Source of the DNA: Akkermansia massiliensis | Lineage (GTDB): Bacteria > Verrucomicrobiota > Verrucomicrobiia > Verrucomicrobiales > Akkermansiaceae | Length of the DNA stretch: 64,000 bases | Direction: 5' to 3' | NCBI RefSeq assembly: GCF_023516715.1 | Contig: NZ_JAMGSI010000002.1 | Location: 1,224,504-1,288,503, forward strand | Part shown: in pieces, positions 34,154 to 49,300 of the stretch | How positions within the stretch are numbered: the stretch's first letter is position 1 | Layout: every line of letters begins with the position of its first letter | Translations under genes and position numbers: made by a program | Notes under the pieces: model-generated | What the model saw: the letters and a program-made list of their open reading frames with translations, nothing else | Databases searched by the model: none | Told to the model about the DNA's origin: nothing

Positions 34154-35401
34154 TTATTTGATGGATTCCCATACGATGCCGATCTCATCAAACGGCACAT
34201 ATTCCTTGTTCTTGTCCGGTTTCGGTACACCGTAGTTGGTCCGGAACAGGGGCAGGATGGGCGCTCCCGTCTTGGGATCCTTGCTCATGGGTGCCATTCC
34301 CACTTCCTCCAGCAGCAGGGTCATGCCGAATTCGCCGCCGGGACCTTCGCTGACCAGGATTTCAATGGGGTACACCTTGCCTTGCTCCACCGTGAACTGC
34401 TTGCCGGCGGCTACGCCGCGCATGGTGTTGTTCCAGTGGCCGGAGGGGCCGTATTTGTAGAACGTGACGGGGGGGACGTTGATGCCCGCGTCCTTGAGTT
34501 CCTTCTTCAGGTCGTCGTTGCCGGGCTTGCCTTCCATGGCATCAAGCCATTTGGCGTTGTTCGCCGTCATTTTCCCCAGGGAGGCGGATTCCCAGCCGTA
34601 GTCGAATACGTTCTGGTTGTTGAACCGCACTACCAGGTAGTCGTCTCCCAGCCCCACGAAGCGGAACGTGCCGGATTTGGGAGCGCGCACTTTGCCCCGG
34701 TAAATGGCAAGCCACTGGCTGGGTTTCACCTTGTCGTCGCATCCGTAGGCCTTGGGCGCGTCTTTGGCGGGAGTTCTGGGAATGTAGAACTGGGCGGCGT
34801 ACAATTGCTGCGGCGCCTTGTAAAAACGATTCAGCTCCGACTCATTCCAGCCTTTGTTGACAAAGCGGGAAAGAAAGGCGCGGTACTGGTCCATCGTCAT
34901 GTTGGTGGGCCGTCCGCCGGGCGTCTGCTTGGTATCGTAAAAGGTGCCTACCAGCGTACTTCCGGAGGGCTGGGACGTGCCGAAGGCGGAGGTGGCGTCA
35001 CCCAGGTCGGGGCCGAAGCCGTCTCCCATGCCCAGGGCGGTTCCTTCTTCCAGCATGACGGGTTCGTCCGGCGGGTCAATGTCGATCTTGGGGAGGCTGA
35101 CCGGGGCTGCCGCCGCGGCTACCACGACTTTGACGGGAGTTTCCGCATGGGAGGAAGAGGAGGTTTCCCTCTGCACTTCCGGCGGCGGAGGCGTATCCGA
35201 CGGAGGAGCTTCGTCCGGCGTGATGTAGCCGACGACCTTGGGTTCTTCCGGGGGGGCGATGATGATGGTCAGGGAGTAGAGAATGGCTCCCGCCAGGACG
35301 ACGGAGAGAATGGATGTCGCCAATGCGGCAATGTAATTTTTCCGCCTTTCCTTGCGCAGGGTTTCCACTGCGTCTTCTGTGGGTTCTATATGAAGGCTCA
35401 T
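34154..35401 (-). CDS. Membrane-anchored protein with proline-rich linker and PA14-like domain
   Basis: The 415-residue protein has a short cytoplasmic N-terminus, one membrane helix (about 23-49, YIAALATSILSVVLAGAILY), a Pro/Glu-rich linker (PPEEPKVVGYITPDEAPPSD) like that of TonB, and a C-terminal region with a PA14-type beta-sandwich signature (WLAIYRGKVRAPKSGTFRFV, DDYLVVRFNNQNVFDYGW). PA14 domains bind sugars or cell-wall polymers. The ATG at 35401 is chosen over an upstream frame whose translation is Cys/Tyr-rich and unlikely. Function unknown; an envelope-spanning or glycan-sensing role is inference only. Confidence 0.72.
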   Translation of the reverse strand: MSLHIEPTEDAVETLRKERRKNYIAALATSILSVVLAGAILYSLTIIIAPPEEPKVVGYITPDEAPPSDTPPPPEVQRETSSSSHAETPVKVVVAAAAAPVSLPKIDIDPPDEPVMLEEGTALGMGDGFGPDLGDATSAFGTSQPSGSTLVGTFYDTKQTPGGRPTNMTMDQYRAFLSRFVNKGWNESELNRFYKAPQQLYAAQFYIPRTPAKDAPKAYGCDDKVKPSQWLAIYRGKVRAPKSGTFRFVGLGDDYLVVRFNNQNVFDYGWESASLGKMTANNAKWLDAMEGKPGNDDLKKELKDAGINVPPVTFYKYGPSGHWNNTMRGVAAGKQFTVEQGKVYPIEILVSEGPGGEFGMTLLLEEVGMAPMSKDPKTGAPILPLFRTNYGVPKPDKNKEYVPFDEIGIVWESIK

Positions 35402-35407
35402 GCATGT

Positions 35408-35435
35408 ATGATAACATAGGAGCCCCATATGTTGA
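35408..35435 (-). promoter_or_regulatory. Possible promoter abutting the PA14-like gene
   Basis: On the minus strand: TCAACA (35435-35430), 16-bp spacer, TATCAT (35413-35408), then six bases to the ATG at 35401. The -35 match is modest. Confidence 0.4.
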
Positions 35436-35471
35436 GTAACATGAGGATAACAAGGATAACATGTCGGTAAC

Positions 35472-35492
35472 AAAAAGGGCGTCTTTGACGCC
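35472..35492 (-). terminator. Terminator of the nhaC-type gene
   Basis: On the minus strand GGCGTC-AAA-GACGCC is followed by C and five T residues, 20 bp after the antiporter stop. Confidence 0.8.
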
Positions 35493-35511
35493 TCTTCTTC
35501 CTTATGGCTTC

Positions 35512-36837
35512 TCAGCTTTTCCTGCGCTTTCCCGTTTTTCCGGGAGCCAGTGCGATGGCAAGAATGGAACAGACGCCCAGAATCAGGGGGTAATACAGGT
35601 ATTCCATGATCAGCAGGGGGGAAACCTGGGCGATTCCGGCGGCCATGAGCATCTGGGCCCCGTAGGGAATGACGCCCTGGACCAGGCAGGAAAAGGTGTC
35701 CAGAATACTGGCGCTGCGCCTGGGCGCGATATGGAATTTATCGCTGATCTCCTTCGCGATGGGACCCACCGTAATGATGGCGATCGTGTTGTTGGCGGTG
35801 CAGAGATTGGCCAGGGAGACCAGGCCGGCGATGCTGAATTCCGCGCCGCGCCTGCTCCGGATGTGGGCCGTGATTTTTCCGATGATGTACGCAATGCCGC
35901 CGTTGAAGCGGATCAACGCCAGCACGCCGCCGGCCAGCAGGGTGACGATGATCAGCTCCCCCATGCCGGTCATGCCGCTGCCCATGGCGCGGAACCAGGC
36001 CATGAAGGAAAAATACCCCATGCCTACTCCGACAAGTCCCGTGGCGAGCAGCCCCAGCGTCAGAACGGCCATCACGTGGACTCCGGCCAGCGCCGTCACC
36101 AGAACCAGCAGGTAGGGGAACACCTTCATCCATTCAATGGGAGCGTCCGCCATGGAGGGGGACTGCACGTTCCATCCGAGCAGGGTGTAGCAGGCCAGGG
36201 CCAGCAGCGCGGCGGGAAGCACCACCTTCACGTTAGCCCGGAATTTGTCCCGCATGGCGCAGCCCTGCGTGCGGGTGGCGGCGATCGTGGTGTCTGAAAT
36301 GAAGGAAAGGTTGTCTCCAAAAAACGCTCCGCCCACCACAATGGCCGTCATCATGCCGGTGCTGACCTGCGTGGCGTGCGCCAGCCCCGTGGCTACGGGA
36401 GCAAGCGCCACAATGGTGCCCACGGAAGTGCCCACAGAAAGGGAGATGAAGCAGGATGCGATGAAGACGCTGGCAAGCAGCAGATTGTCCGGCAGGAGGC
36501 GCAGCGTGAGCTGCACGGTGGCGTCAATTGCCCCCATGTCCCTGGCGGACTGGGCGAATGCGCCCGCCAGCACGAAAATCCAGATCATCATCAGGATATT
36601 CCGGTTGGCTACGCCGGAGGAAAACAGGTCCACCCGTTCCGCCATGCTTTTCCCGCGGGTGATGAGCACGGCCCAGACTGCCGCCGCCGTAAAGGCCACC
36701 GTCACCGGAACGGCGTAAAAATCCTGTACGGCTACGGAGATGACCAGGTAAAGCAGGAAGAAAACCAGCAGGGGGCTCAGCGCCCACAGGCTGGGTTTGA
36801 CGGGCGCCGTATCCTGGCTGTCTGGAAAATGGGTCAT
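35512..36837 (-). CDS. NhaC-family Na+/H+ antiporter
   Basis: The 441-residue membrane protein has about 11-12 hydrophobic segments. The conserved family stretch SLSVGTSVGTIVALAPVATG and VVGGAFFGDNLSFISDTTIA contains the polar and acidic residues typical of NhaC. It should exchange sodium for protons at the inner membrane. It starts 34 bp after fcl and is probably co-transcribed with gmd and fcl, although no functional tie is clear. Some NhaC relatives carry organic solutes, so the substrate is not certain. Confidence 0.85.
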   Translation of the reverse strand: MTHFPDSQDTAPVKPSLWALSPLLVFFLLYLVISVAVQDFYAVPVTVAFTAAAVWAVLITRGKSMAERVDLFSSGVANRNILMMIWIFVLAGAFAQSARDMGAIDATVQLTLRLLPDNLLLASVFIASCFISLSVGTSVGTIVALAPVATGLAHATQVSTGMMTAIVVGGAFFGDNLSFISDTTIAATRTQGCAMRDKFRANVKVVLPAALLALACYTLLGWNVQSPSMADAPIEWMKVFPYLLVLVTALAGVHVMAVLTLGLLATGLVGVGMGYFSFMAWFRAMGSGMTGMGELIIVTLLAGGVLALIRFNGGIAYIIGKITAHIRSRRGAEFSIAGLVSLANLCTANNTIAIITVGPIAKEISDKFHIAPRRSASILDTFSCLVQGVIPYGAQMLMAAGIAQVSPLLIMEYLYYPLILGVCSILAIALAPGKTGKRRKS

Positions 36838-36871
36838 GGAGGAGTGCGTGCTGCCGGAGATGCTGGGCGGC

Positions 36872-37960
36872 TTAGTTTCCGGCGGCTTCCGCCTGGCCCA
36901 GATACCACCGGTAGATGCGCTCCACGCCTTCTTCCAGCTCCACCCGGTGGGTCCAGCCCAGGGAATGCAGCTTGGAAACGTCCGTCAGCTTGCGCATGGT
37001 GCCGTCCGGCTTGTCCGCGTTGAATACCAGTTCTCCCCGGTAGCCTTCCGTGGCGGCTATCAGGCGCGCCAGATCGCCGATGGAGATTTCCTTTCCGGTG
37101 CCGATGTTGATATGGCAGTTCCGCACCTCCCGGTCTTCCCCTTTCAGCTGGCTGAAATCCACCTGTTCCATCACGTGGACGCAGGCGTCCGCCATGTCTT
37201 CGCTCCACAGGAATTCGCGCAGGGGCGTGCCCGTTCCCCACAGTTCCACGGAACCGGGGGTGATGCCGTATTTGGCCAGCGCGTCCAGGATGGCTTCTTC
37301 CGGCGCCGTCCCGTCCACCTGTTCCACAGGCCGCGCGTCCAGGTCTTTCCGCACGGCGTCCCAGTCCCCTTCCATCAGGCGCTTGGCCAGGTGAATCTTG
37401 CGCACCATGGCGGGCAGCACGTGGCTGTTCTCCAGGTGGAAGTTGTCATTGGGGCCGTACAGGTTCGTAGGCATCACGGCGATGTAGTTGGTGCCGTACT
37501 GGAGGTTGAAGCTCTCGCACATTTTCAGGCCTGCGATTTTGGCGATGGCGTAGGGCTCGTTGGTGTATTCCAGCGGGGAGGTGAGCAGGGCGCTCTCCTT
37601 CATGGGCTGGGGTGCCTCTCGCGGATAGATGCAGGTGCTCCCCAGGAAGAGGAGCTTGGAGACGCCGTGCCGGAAACTTTCCCCGATGACGTTCTGCTGG
37701 ATCTGGAGGTTGCGGAAGATAAAGTCCGCCCGGTACCGTGAGTTGGCGATGATGCCGCCCACGAACGCCGCCGCCAGAAAGACGTATTCCGGCTTTTCCC
37801 GGTCAAAGAATTCCCGCACGGCCGCCGGGTCCTCCAGGTCCAGTTCCCGGTGCGTCCGCCCGATCAGGTTAGAATAACCCCTGTCTTCCAGGGATTTCCA
37901 GATGGCGGAGCCCACGAGGCCGCGGTGTCCGGCCACGAATATTCTGCTGTTTTTTTCCAT
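36872..37960 (-). CDS. fcl: GDP-L-fucose synthase
   Basis: The enzyme epimerises and reduces GDP-4-keto-6-deoxymannose to GDP-L-fucose with NADPH. Short-chain dehydrogenase features are the Rossmann motif [14 protein letters not shown], the Ser in FLGSTCIYP and the YxxxK pair in YAIAKIAG. The protein has 362 residues, longer than E. coli Fcl (about 320), because of an insertion around residues 205-240 ([20 protein letters not shown]). The ATG at 37960 is one base past the gmd stop, so the two genes are tightly coupled; the open frame continues upstream through gmd in another reading. Confidence 0.93.
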   Translation of the reverse strand: MEKNSRIFVAGHRGLVGSAIWKSLEDRGYSNLIGRTHRELDLEDPAAVREFFDREKPEYVFLAAAFVGGIIANSRYRADFIFRNLQIQQNVIGESFRHGVSKLLFLGSTCIYPREAPQPMKESALLTSPLEYTNEPYAIAKIAGLKMCESFNLQYGTNYIAVMPTNLYGPNDNFHLENSHVLPAMVRKIHLAKRLMEGDWDAVRKDLDARPVEQVDGTAPEEAILDALAKYGITPGSVELWGTGTPLREFLWSEDMADACVHVMEQVDFSQLKGEDREVRNCHINIGTGKEISIGDLARLIAATEGYRGELVFNADKPDGTMRKLTDVSKLHSLGWTHRVELEEGVERIYRWYLGQAEAAGN

Positions 37961-37961
37961 C

Positions 37962-39029
37962 TCAGGAATTGACGGGATTTTTGACGTATTCCATGTCGTG
38001 GCGGACCATGATGCGCACGAGTTCCTCAAACGGGGTGGAGGTGGGGTTCCAGCCGAGGAGGGTTCTGGCCTTGGTGGGGTCTCCCAGCAGTTGTTCCACC
38101 TCGGAGGGGCGGAAGTACTTGGGATCCACTTCCACCAGGATATGGCCCGTCTTCTTGTCGCGCCCGCGTTCTTCCACGCCTTCGCCTTCCCATTCCAGCT
38201 CAATTCCGGCTTCACGGAAGGCCAGCGTGCAGAACTCCCGGACCGTATGCATCTCCCCGGTGGCGATGACGAAGTCTTCCGGCTTGTCGTGCTGGAGAAT
38301 CAGCCACATGCATTCCACGTAATCCTTCGCGTAGCCCCAGTCGCGCAGGGCGTTCAGGTTGCCCAGATAAAGCTTGTCCTGCATGCCCTGGGCGATGCGG
38401 GCCGCCGCCAGCGTGATCTTGCGGGTGACGAAGTTTTCCCCGCGGCGTTCGCTCTCGTGGTTGAACAGGATGCCGTTGACGGCGAACATGCCGTAGGATT
38501 CGCGGTAATTCTTGGTGATCCAGAAGCCGTATTGCTTGGCTACGCCGTAGGGGGAGCGGGGATAGAACGGCGTGGTTTCCTTCTGGGGAACTTCCTGCAC
38601 CAGCCCGAAGAGTTCGGACGTGGAAGCCTGGTAAATGCGGCATTTCTTTTCCATGCCCAGGATGCGGACGGCCTCCAGCATGCGGAGGGTGCCCACGGCG
38701 TCCGTTTCCGCCGTGTATTCCGGCACGTCAAAGCTGACCTTCACATGGCTCTGGGCCGCCAGGTTGTAGATTTCATCCGGCTGCACGGTCTGGATGATGC
38801 GGATCAGAGAGCTGGAATCCGTCATGTCGCCATAGTGGAGGTTGATCAGCCGGTTTTTCTTCATGTCCCGCACCCACTCGTCCAGGTAAAGATGCTCGAT
38901 GCGGCCCGTGTTGAAGGAAGAGGAGCGGCGCAGGATGCCGTGTACTTCATAGCCCTTGTCAATCAGGAACTCTGCGAGAAAAGAACCGTCCTGTCCCGTG
39001 ATGCCGGAGATTAATGCGATTTTGCTCAT
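37962..39029 (-). CDS. gmd: GDP-mannose 4,6-dehydratase
   Basis: Gmd converts GDP-mannose to GDP-4-keto-6-deoxymannose, the first step to GDP-L-fucose. Motifs are the NADP-binding [37 protein letters not shown], the catalytic Thr/Ser-Glu in QASTSELFG and YxxxK in YGVAKQYG. The length, 355 residues, fits the family. The ATG at 39029 is the natural start; the extra 45 residues upstream are not conserved. It pairs with fcl directly downstream. Confidence 0.95.
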   Translation of the reverse strand: MSKIALISGITGQDGSFLAEFLIDKGYEVHGILRRSSSFNTGRIEHLYLDEWVRDMKKNRLINLHYGDMTDSSSLIRIIQTVQPDEIYNLAAQSHVKVSFDVPEYTAETDAVGTLRMLEAVRILGMEKKCRIYQASTSELFGLVQEVPQKETTPFYPRSPYGVAKQYGFWITKNYRESYGMFAVNGILFNHESERRGENFVTRKITLAAARIAQGMQDKLYLGNLNALRDWGYAKDYVECMWLILQHDKPEDFVIATGEMHTVREFCTLAFREAGIELEWEGEGVEERGRDKKTGHILVEVDPKYFRPSEVEQLLGDPTKARTLLGWNPTSTPFEELVRIMVRHDMEYVKNPVNS

Positions 39030-39182
39030 GTGCTGTGTGTAGATGGTTTGTTGGTTGGGGAGGTTGATGAATGAAAGGAAAAACCTCCGCCGGAGCCGCA
39101 ATTCATGTGCCCGGGCATAAATAGCGCATTTTTCCCATGGTGACGAGGAAAATGCTCTGGTCATGGAAGAGGAATGCCACTG

Positions 39183-40301
39183 TCAGCGGGCGGTTTGCCG
39201 TTTGCTGGCCGCAATCATCTGCTTGAAGTCCCGGAACAGGTACTGGGGGTCTCTGGGGCCGGGGGCGGCTTCCGGGTGGTACTGCACGCTGAAAACGGGG
39301 AGCGTTTTGTGGGCGATGCCCTCCACGGTATTGTCATTCAGGTTCATCAGCGTGATTTCCACGTCGTCCGGCACGGTGTCCGGATCCACGGCAAAACCGT
39401 GGTTCTGGGACGTGATGCTGATTTTACCCGTGCGGAGGTCCTTCACCGGATGGTTGGCGCCGCGGTGGCCGAACTTCAGCTTGAAGGTCTTCGCCCCCAG
39501 CGCGTGGGAAATGATCTGGTGCCCAAGGCAGATGCCGAACATGGGAACCTTCCCGATCAGGGCGGCTACTTCACGGTGGATGTCCGTCAGCGTGGCGGGG
39601 TCCCCCGGACCGTTGGAAAGAAAAACGCCGTCCGGCTTCATGCCAAGCACTTCCTCCGCCGTCGTGTGGGCGGGAACCACGGTCACACGGAAGCCGTTTT
39701 CCCTCAGTTGGCGCAGGATGTTGTACTTGATGCCGAAGTCGAAGGCCACGATGTCGTACTCCGTGGGGGGCAGTACCCCTTCCGTCACCAGCGCGTCCAC
39801 TTCCTCCGGGGTCATGGGATGGGAGCCGATCTTGTCTACGATGTTGCAGCCTTCCATGGAGGGGGCCTTTCTGGCGGCTTCCACGGCTTCCTCCGGCGTC
39901 AGCTCCGTGGTGAGGCAGGCGCGCATGGCGCCCGCGGAGCGCAGGTGCTTGGCGATCTTGCGGGTGTCCACCCCCTCAATGCCGATCACGCCCTGCTTTT
40001 CCAGCCACGGGCCCAGGGCTTCCGTGGCGCGCCAGTTGGAAGGAACCTTCGCCAGCTCCGCCACCACGAAGCCGCTGACCTGCGCCTTGCCGGACTCGTA
40101 ATCTTCCGGGTTGACGCCGTAATTGCCGATCAGGGGATAGGTCATCGTGACAATCTGGCCGCTGTAGGACGGGTCCGTCAGGACTTCCTGGTAGCCGGTC
40201 ATGGACGTGTTGAAGCAGGCTTCCCCCACTTCCGTGCCCGTAGCTCCGAAGTGCGAACCGATGAAGACGCTTCCGTCTTCCAGTGCGAGAATGGCTCTCA
40301 T
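39183..40301 (-). CDS. carA: Carbamoyl-phosphate synthase small subunit (glutaminase)
   Basis: CarA hydrolyses glutamine and channels ammonia to CarB. The N-terminal domain begins AILALEDGSVFIGSHFGATG. The class I amidotransferase domain carries the catalytic Cys in VPMFGICLGHQIISHALG and the His/Glu in FSVQYHPEAAPGP. The 372 residues are standard. It follows carB by 30 bp, so the gene order on the transcript is carB-carA, the reverse of the usual carA-carB. Confidence 0.97.
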   Translation of the reverse strand: MRAILALEDGSVFIGSHFGATGTEVGEACFNTSMTGYQEVLTDPSYSGQIVTMTYPLIGNYGVNPEDYESGKAQVSGFVVAELAKVPSNWRATEALGPWLEKQGVIGIEGVDTRKIAKHLRSAGAMRACLTTELTPEEAVEAARKAPSMEGCNIVDKIGSHPMTPEEVDALVTEGVLPPTEYDIVAFDFGIKYNILRQLRENGFRVTVVPAHTTAEEVLGMKPDGVFLSNGPGDPATLTDIHREVAALIGKVPMFGICLGHQIISHALGAKTFKLKFGHRGANHPVKDLRTGKISITSQNHGFAVDPDTVPDDVEITLMNLNDNTVEGIAHKTLPVFSVQYHPEAAPGPRDPQYLFRDFKQMIAASKRQTAR

Positions 40302-40331
40302 GATGATATAAAAATGCTGTTTGGTATGGGG

Positions 40332-43535
<3,204 letters not shown>

Positions 43536-43792
43536 AATGGCGATGGAAGAATCCTGTGGTTCTGGACCGTGGATTTCCGCCGGGGGAATTAAGTGCCCGC
43601 AGGGCTCCGGAGGAAAGTTTTTTTACGGCCAATGACGCGGATTTTTCTGGGGTTGGTGGTCGGTGGAAAACAGTGGGAAAAAGGGCGGCCGGGACAGGGC
43701 GCGCCAAGGCCCCGGAGCCGTGCCTTTCCCTCTGCGGGCAGAGGCTTGCCCCGCAAGGGGGCCGGCAAAGCTCCGGAGCTCGTCGGTGCACC

Positions 43793-45928
<2,136 letters not shown>

Positions 45929-45952
45929 GGTTAACTGTTGTATCTTTTTCTT

Positions 45953-45968
45953 AGCAAGAACCGTGCCA
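45953..45968 (-). promoter_or_regulatory. Sigma-54 promoter of glnN
   Basis: Minus strand reads TGGCACGGTTCTTGCT with the GG (45967-45966) and GC (45955-45954) ten bases apart, the exact -24/-12 spacing. The start site would be near 45942, about 14 bases before the ATG. Confidence 0.88.
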
Positions 45969-46030
45969 GCTTTTTGAATCAACTTGTGCCGGAGTGGGTA
46001 TGGTGTTTTAAGAAGTTGCCTATAAATATA

Positions 46031-46045
46031 TTGCAGAAATTGTAA
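46031..46045. promoter_or_regulatory. Weak third palindrome copy
   Basis: TTGCA-GAAAT-TGTAA is a degraded form of the TTACA/TGTAA site, nearer to glnN. Confidence 0.3.
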
Positions 46046-46091
46046 AAGGAAGCCGTGGAAAGAAGAGGGATGAAAAAGGTGAAAGCATTAA

Positions 46092-46105
46092 TTACAAAAA
46101 TGTAA
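46092..46105. promoter_or_regulatory. Palindromic activator site 1 (TTACA-N4-TGTAA)
   Basis: TTACA-AAAA-TGTAA, a perfect 5-4-5 palindrome. It lies 150-200 bp from both sigma-54 start sites, a usual enhancer distance. Confidence 0.65.
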
Positions 46106-46124
46106 AATCACGGTAAAAGGGTAA

Positions 46125-46138
46125 TTACGAAAATGTAA
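46125..46138. promoter_or_regulatory. Palindromic activator site 2
   Basis: TTACG-AAAA-TGTAA, identical to site 1 except for one base in the left arm, and 33 bp from it, so both should face the same side of the helix. Confidence 0.6.
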
Positions 46139-46270
46139 AAATATCTGCTTGGGAGAGGGAATTGTCCTTTGCCGCCGTGGGTCCTCTGTCATGCCGGAAG
46201 GCCTGTCAAATCATGTAAAACCGGGGCGGCGGCGTTCGGAAAACGGGGAGAGTGGAAGGAGTGCATAATG

Positions 46271-46287
46271 TTGGCACGGTTTTTGCT
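46271..46287 (+). promoter_or_regulatory. Sigma-54 promoter of gltB
   Basis: TTGGCACGGTTTTTGCT with GG at 46273-46274 and GC at 46285-46286, ten bases between. It differs by one base from the glnN promoter over 16 positions. The start site would be near 46298, leaving a 29-base leader. Confidence 0.9.
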
Positions 46288-46326
46288 ATAAGAAAATCAG
46301 CTTAACTCAAATAAAACAGCAAACTG

Positions 46327-49300
46327 ATGAATAGTGATCAATTCGAGACAGGCATTCCTGCGCCGCAGGGATTGTATGACTTTGAACAGGAGAGGGACGC
46401 CTGCGGCGTGGGGCTGGTGGCGGACCTGAAGAATGAACCGAGCCACAAAATCATTGAAATGGGTGTCACCGTTCTCAAGAGGCTGATGCACCGCGGCGCC
46501 GTGGGAAGCGATCCCGATACCGGGGACGGAGCGGGCATCCTGCTGGCCCTGCCGGATGAATTCTTCCGCCTGCTCCTTCCCAACAAACTCCCCGCCAGAG
46601 GAAAATACGGAGTCGCCATGATGTTCGGCGGCTGCGGCCATGAAGAGGAACTGGAGGCCGCCGTCACGGAAAACGGCGGCAGGGTGATTGCCTGGAGAGA
46701 GGTTCCCGTGGACCGCGACAGCATCGGCGAGAACGCCCGGCGCACCTGCCCCCTGATTCGCCAGCTCTTCATCGACGGCAGCGGCTTTGCGGACCAGGCG
46801 GCACTGGAACGCAAGCTCTTCGTAATGCGCCGGGAAATGGAGCGGCGCGTGGAAGGATGCTACGTGTGCAGTTGTTCCAGCCGCAGCATCGTGTATAAGG
46901 GATTGTTCCTCGGCACGCAAATTGACGGATTTTACGAAGACCTGCGCCATGAGCGTTTCAAATCTCCGCTGGCCCTCGTCCACCAGCGCTACAGCACGAA
47001 CACCTTCCCCACGTGGAGCCTGGCCCATCCCTTCCGCTACCTGGCCCACAACGGGGAAATCAACACCCTGCGCGGAAACCTGAACCATCTGAGCGTGCGG
47101 GAGCCGCACCTGTCCTCCGCCCTGCTGGGGGATGACTTGCAGAAGCTCCTGCCCCTCATTCCTCCCGGCCAGAGCGATTCCGCCTGCCTGGACAACATGG
47201 TGGAACTGCTCGCCGCCGCCGGGCGCGACCTGCGCCACGCCATGCTCATGCTCATGCCGCAGGCCTGGGGCGTCAACTACCATCTGGGGCCGGACGTGCG
47301 TGGCTTCTTTGAATACCATTCCGCCCTGATGGAGCCGTGGGACGGCCCGACCGCCGTCGTCTTCTCCGACGGCGTCAACGCGGGCGCCATGCTGGACCGC
47401 AACGGCTTGCGCCCCGCCCGCTACACGCTGACCACGGACGATATTTTCATCCTGGCCTCGGAAACGGGCGTAGCGGACATTCCCGCGGAAAAAGTGGCCC
47501 GCAAGGGCCGCCTGCGCCCCGGAGAGATGATCTACTGCGACTTGGTGAACCACCGCCTGGTGTCCGATGCGGAAACCAAGAATGAAATGGCCCGGCGCAT
47601 GCCCTACCGCCGCTGGGTGGAACAAAACAAGATTTCCGTCCGCTCCCTGTTCGACTCTGTCTCCGCCTCCGCGGAAATGCCGGACCTGGCGGTTCATCAG
47701 CGCCAGTTCGGCTTCACGCAGGAGGATGTGGAACTCATCCTCCGCCCGATGATGATGAAGGGCGCGGAACCCCTCGGCTCCATGGGGAACGACGCGCCGC
47801 TGGCCGTCCTCTCCGGAAAGGCGCCGCTCCTGTTCAACTACTTCAAGCAATTGTTCGCGCAGGTGACCAACCCGCCCATCGACCCCATCCGGGAGGAACT
47901 CGTCATGAGCCTGACCACGTACATCGGCAACCATCCCAACATTCTGGAGGAAACGCCGGAGCACGCCCGGCTCATCAAGATGGCGCGCCCCGTCATTACG
48001 GACGAGGAGCTCAACCGCCTCTGCAACATCCGGGAAGCCGGCTTCCCTTCCGCCAGGCTCCCCCTCCAGTTCCCGGAAGGCGGGGACGGAAACGCTCTGC
48101 GGGAGACGCTGGACAGCCTGGCGGAATCCGCCGTGGGGCTGGTCAGGTCCGGCGTGCGCATCCTGGTGCTGACGGACCGCAACATAGGCCGCGGCTACCT
48201 TCCCGTTCCCAGCCTGCTGGCCTGCTCCGTGGTGCACCGCGCCCTGGCGGCCGCCGGACTGCGTTCCGACGTGGGCCTGATCCTGGAAACGGGGGAAGCG
48301 CGGGAAACGATGCACTTCGCCCTGTTGCTGGGTTTCGGGGCCACGGCGGTCAATCCGTACCTGGCTCTGGCGACGGTCACCTCCCTGGCCGCGCCGCAGG
48401 ACTGCCCGCTGGACGTGGTGAAGGCCTCCGGCAACTACATCAACGCCATTGACAAGGGGCTGCTTAAAATCATGTCCAAGATGGGCATTTCCACCCTGCG
48501 TAGCTACCGCTCCTCCCAATTGTTCGAGGCCGTGGGGCTGAACCGGGAACTGATTGACGAATTCTTCCCCGGCACCGTCAGCCGCGTGGGCGGCATCGGG
48601 CTGGAGGAAATAGCTGCGGAATGCAACCAGCGCGCCGCGCAAAACGCCGGGAAGGAAGGCGGGCTGAATGCGGGCGGCCAGTACAAGTACAGGAAGGGCG
48701 GAGAAAACCACCTCTGGAACCCGCAGACGCTCCAGGCCTTCCGTGCCGCCGTTCGCGACAATGACGAACGGAAATACCGGGAATTTGCGGACTACAGCAA
48801 CCACCAGGCGCAGCACCTCTGCACCCTGCGCGGCCTGTTTGAATTCGCTCCCGCGGACACCGTCCCGCTGGAGGAAGTGGAAAGCGCGGATTCCATCCTG
48901 CGCCGCTTCGTCTCCGGGGCCATGTCCCTGGGTTCCCTCAGCCCGGAGGCCCATGAAACCATCGCCATCGCGATGAATAAAATAGGAGCCAAAAGCAACT
49001 CCGGTGAAGGGGGCGAGGATGAAGCCCGCTACGAACCCAACGCCAGGGGCGAGGTGCGCTACAGCGCGATCAAGCAGGTGGCGAGCGGACGCTTCGGCGT
49101 GACCATCAACTATCTGCGCCACGCCTCCGAGCTCCAGATCAAGATGGCCCAGGGCGCCAAGCCCGGAGAGGGCGGCCAGCTCCCGGCGCACAAGGTGGAC
49201 CCGTACATCGCCCGGCTGCGCCATTCCATGCCGAACGTCAGCCTCATCTCTCCCCCGCCGCACCATGACATCTACTCCATTGAAGACCTGGCCCAATTGA

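Larger units (their letters stand above)
45929..46326. promoter_or_regulatory. glnN-gltB divergent control region
   Basis: The 398-bp spacer has no gene. It carries one sigma-54 promoter at each end, pointing outward, and an AT-rich centre with two TTACA/TGTAA palindromes 33 bp apart (about three helical turns). A weaker related element lies at 46031-46045 and a half-site near 46212. The palindrome pair is centred near 46115, almost exactly midway between the two promoters. Confidence 0.8.
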
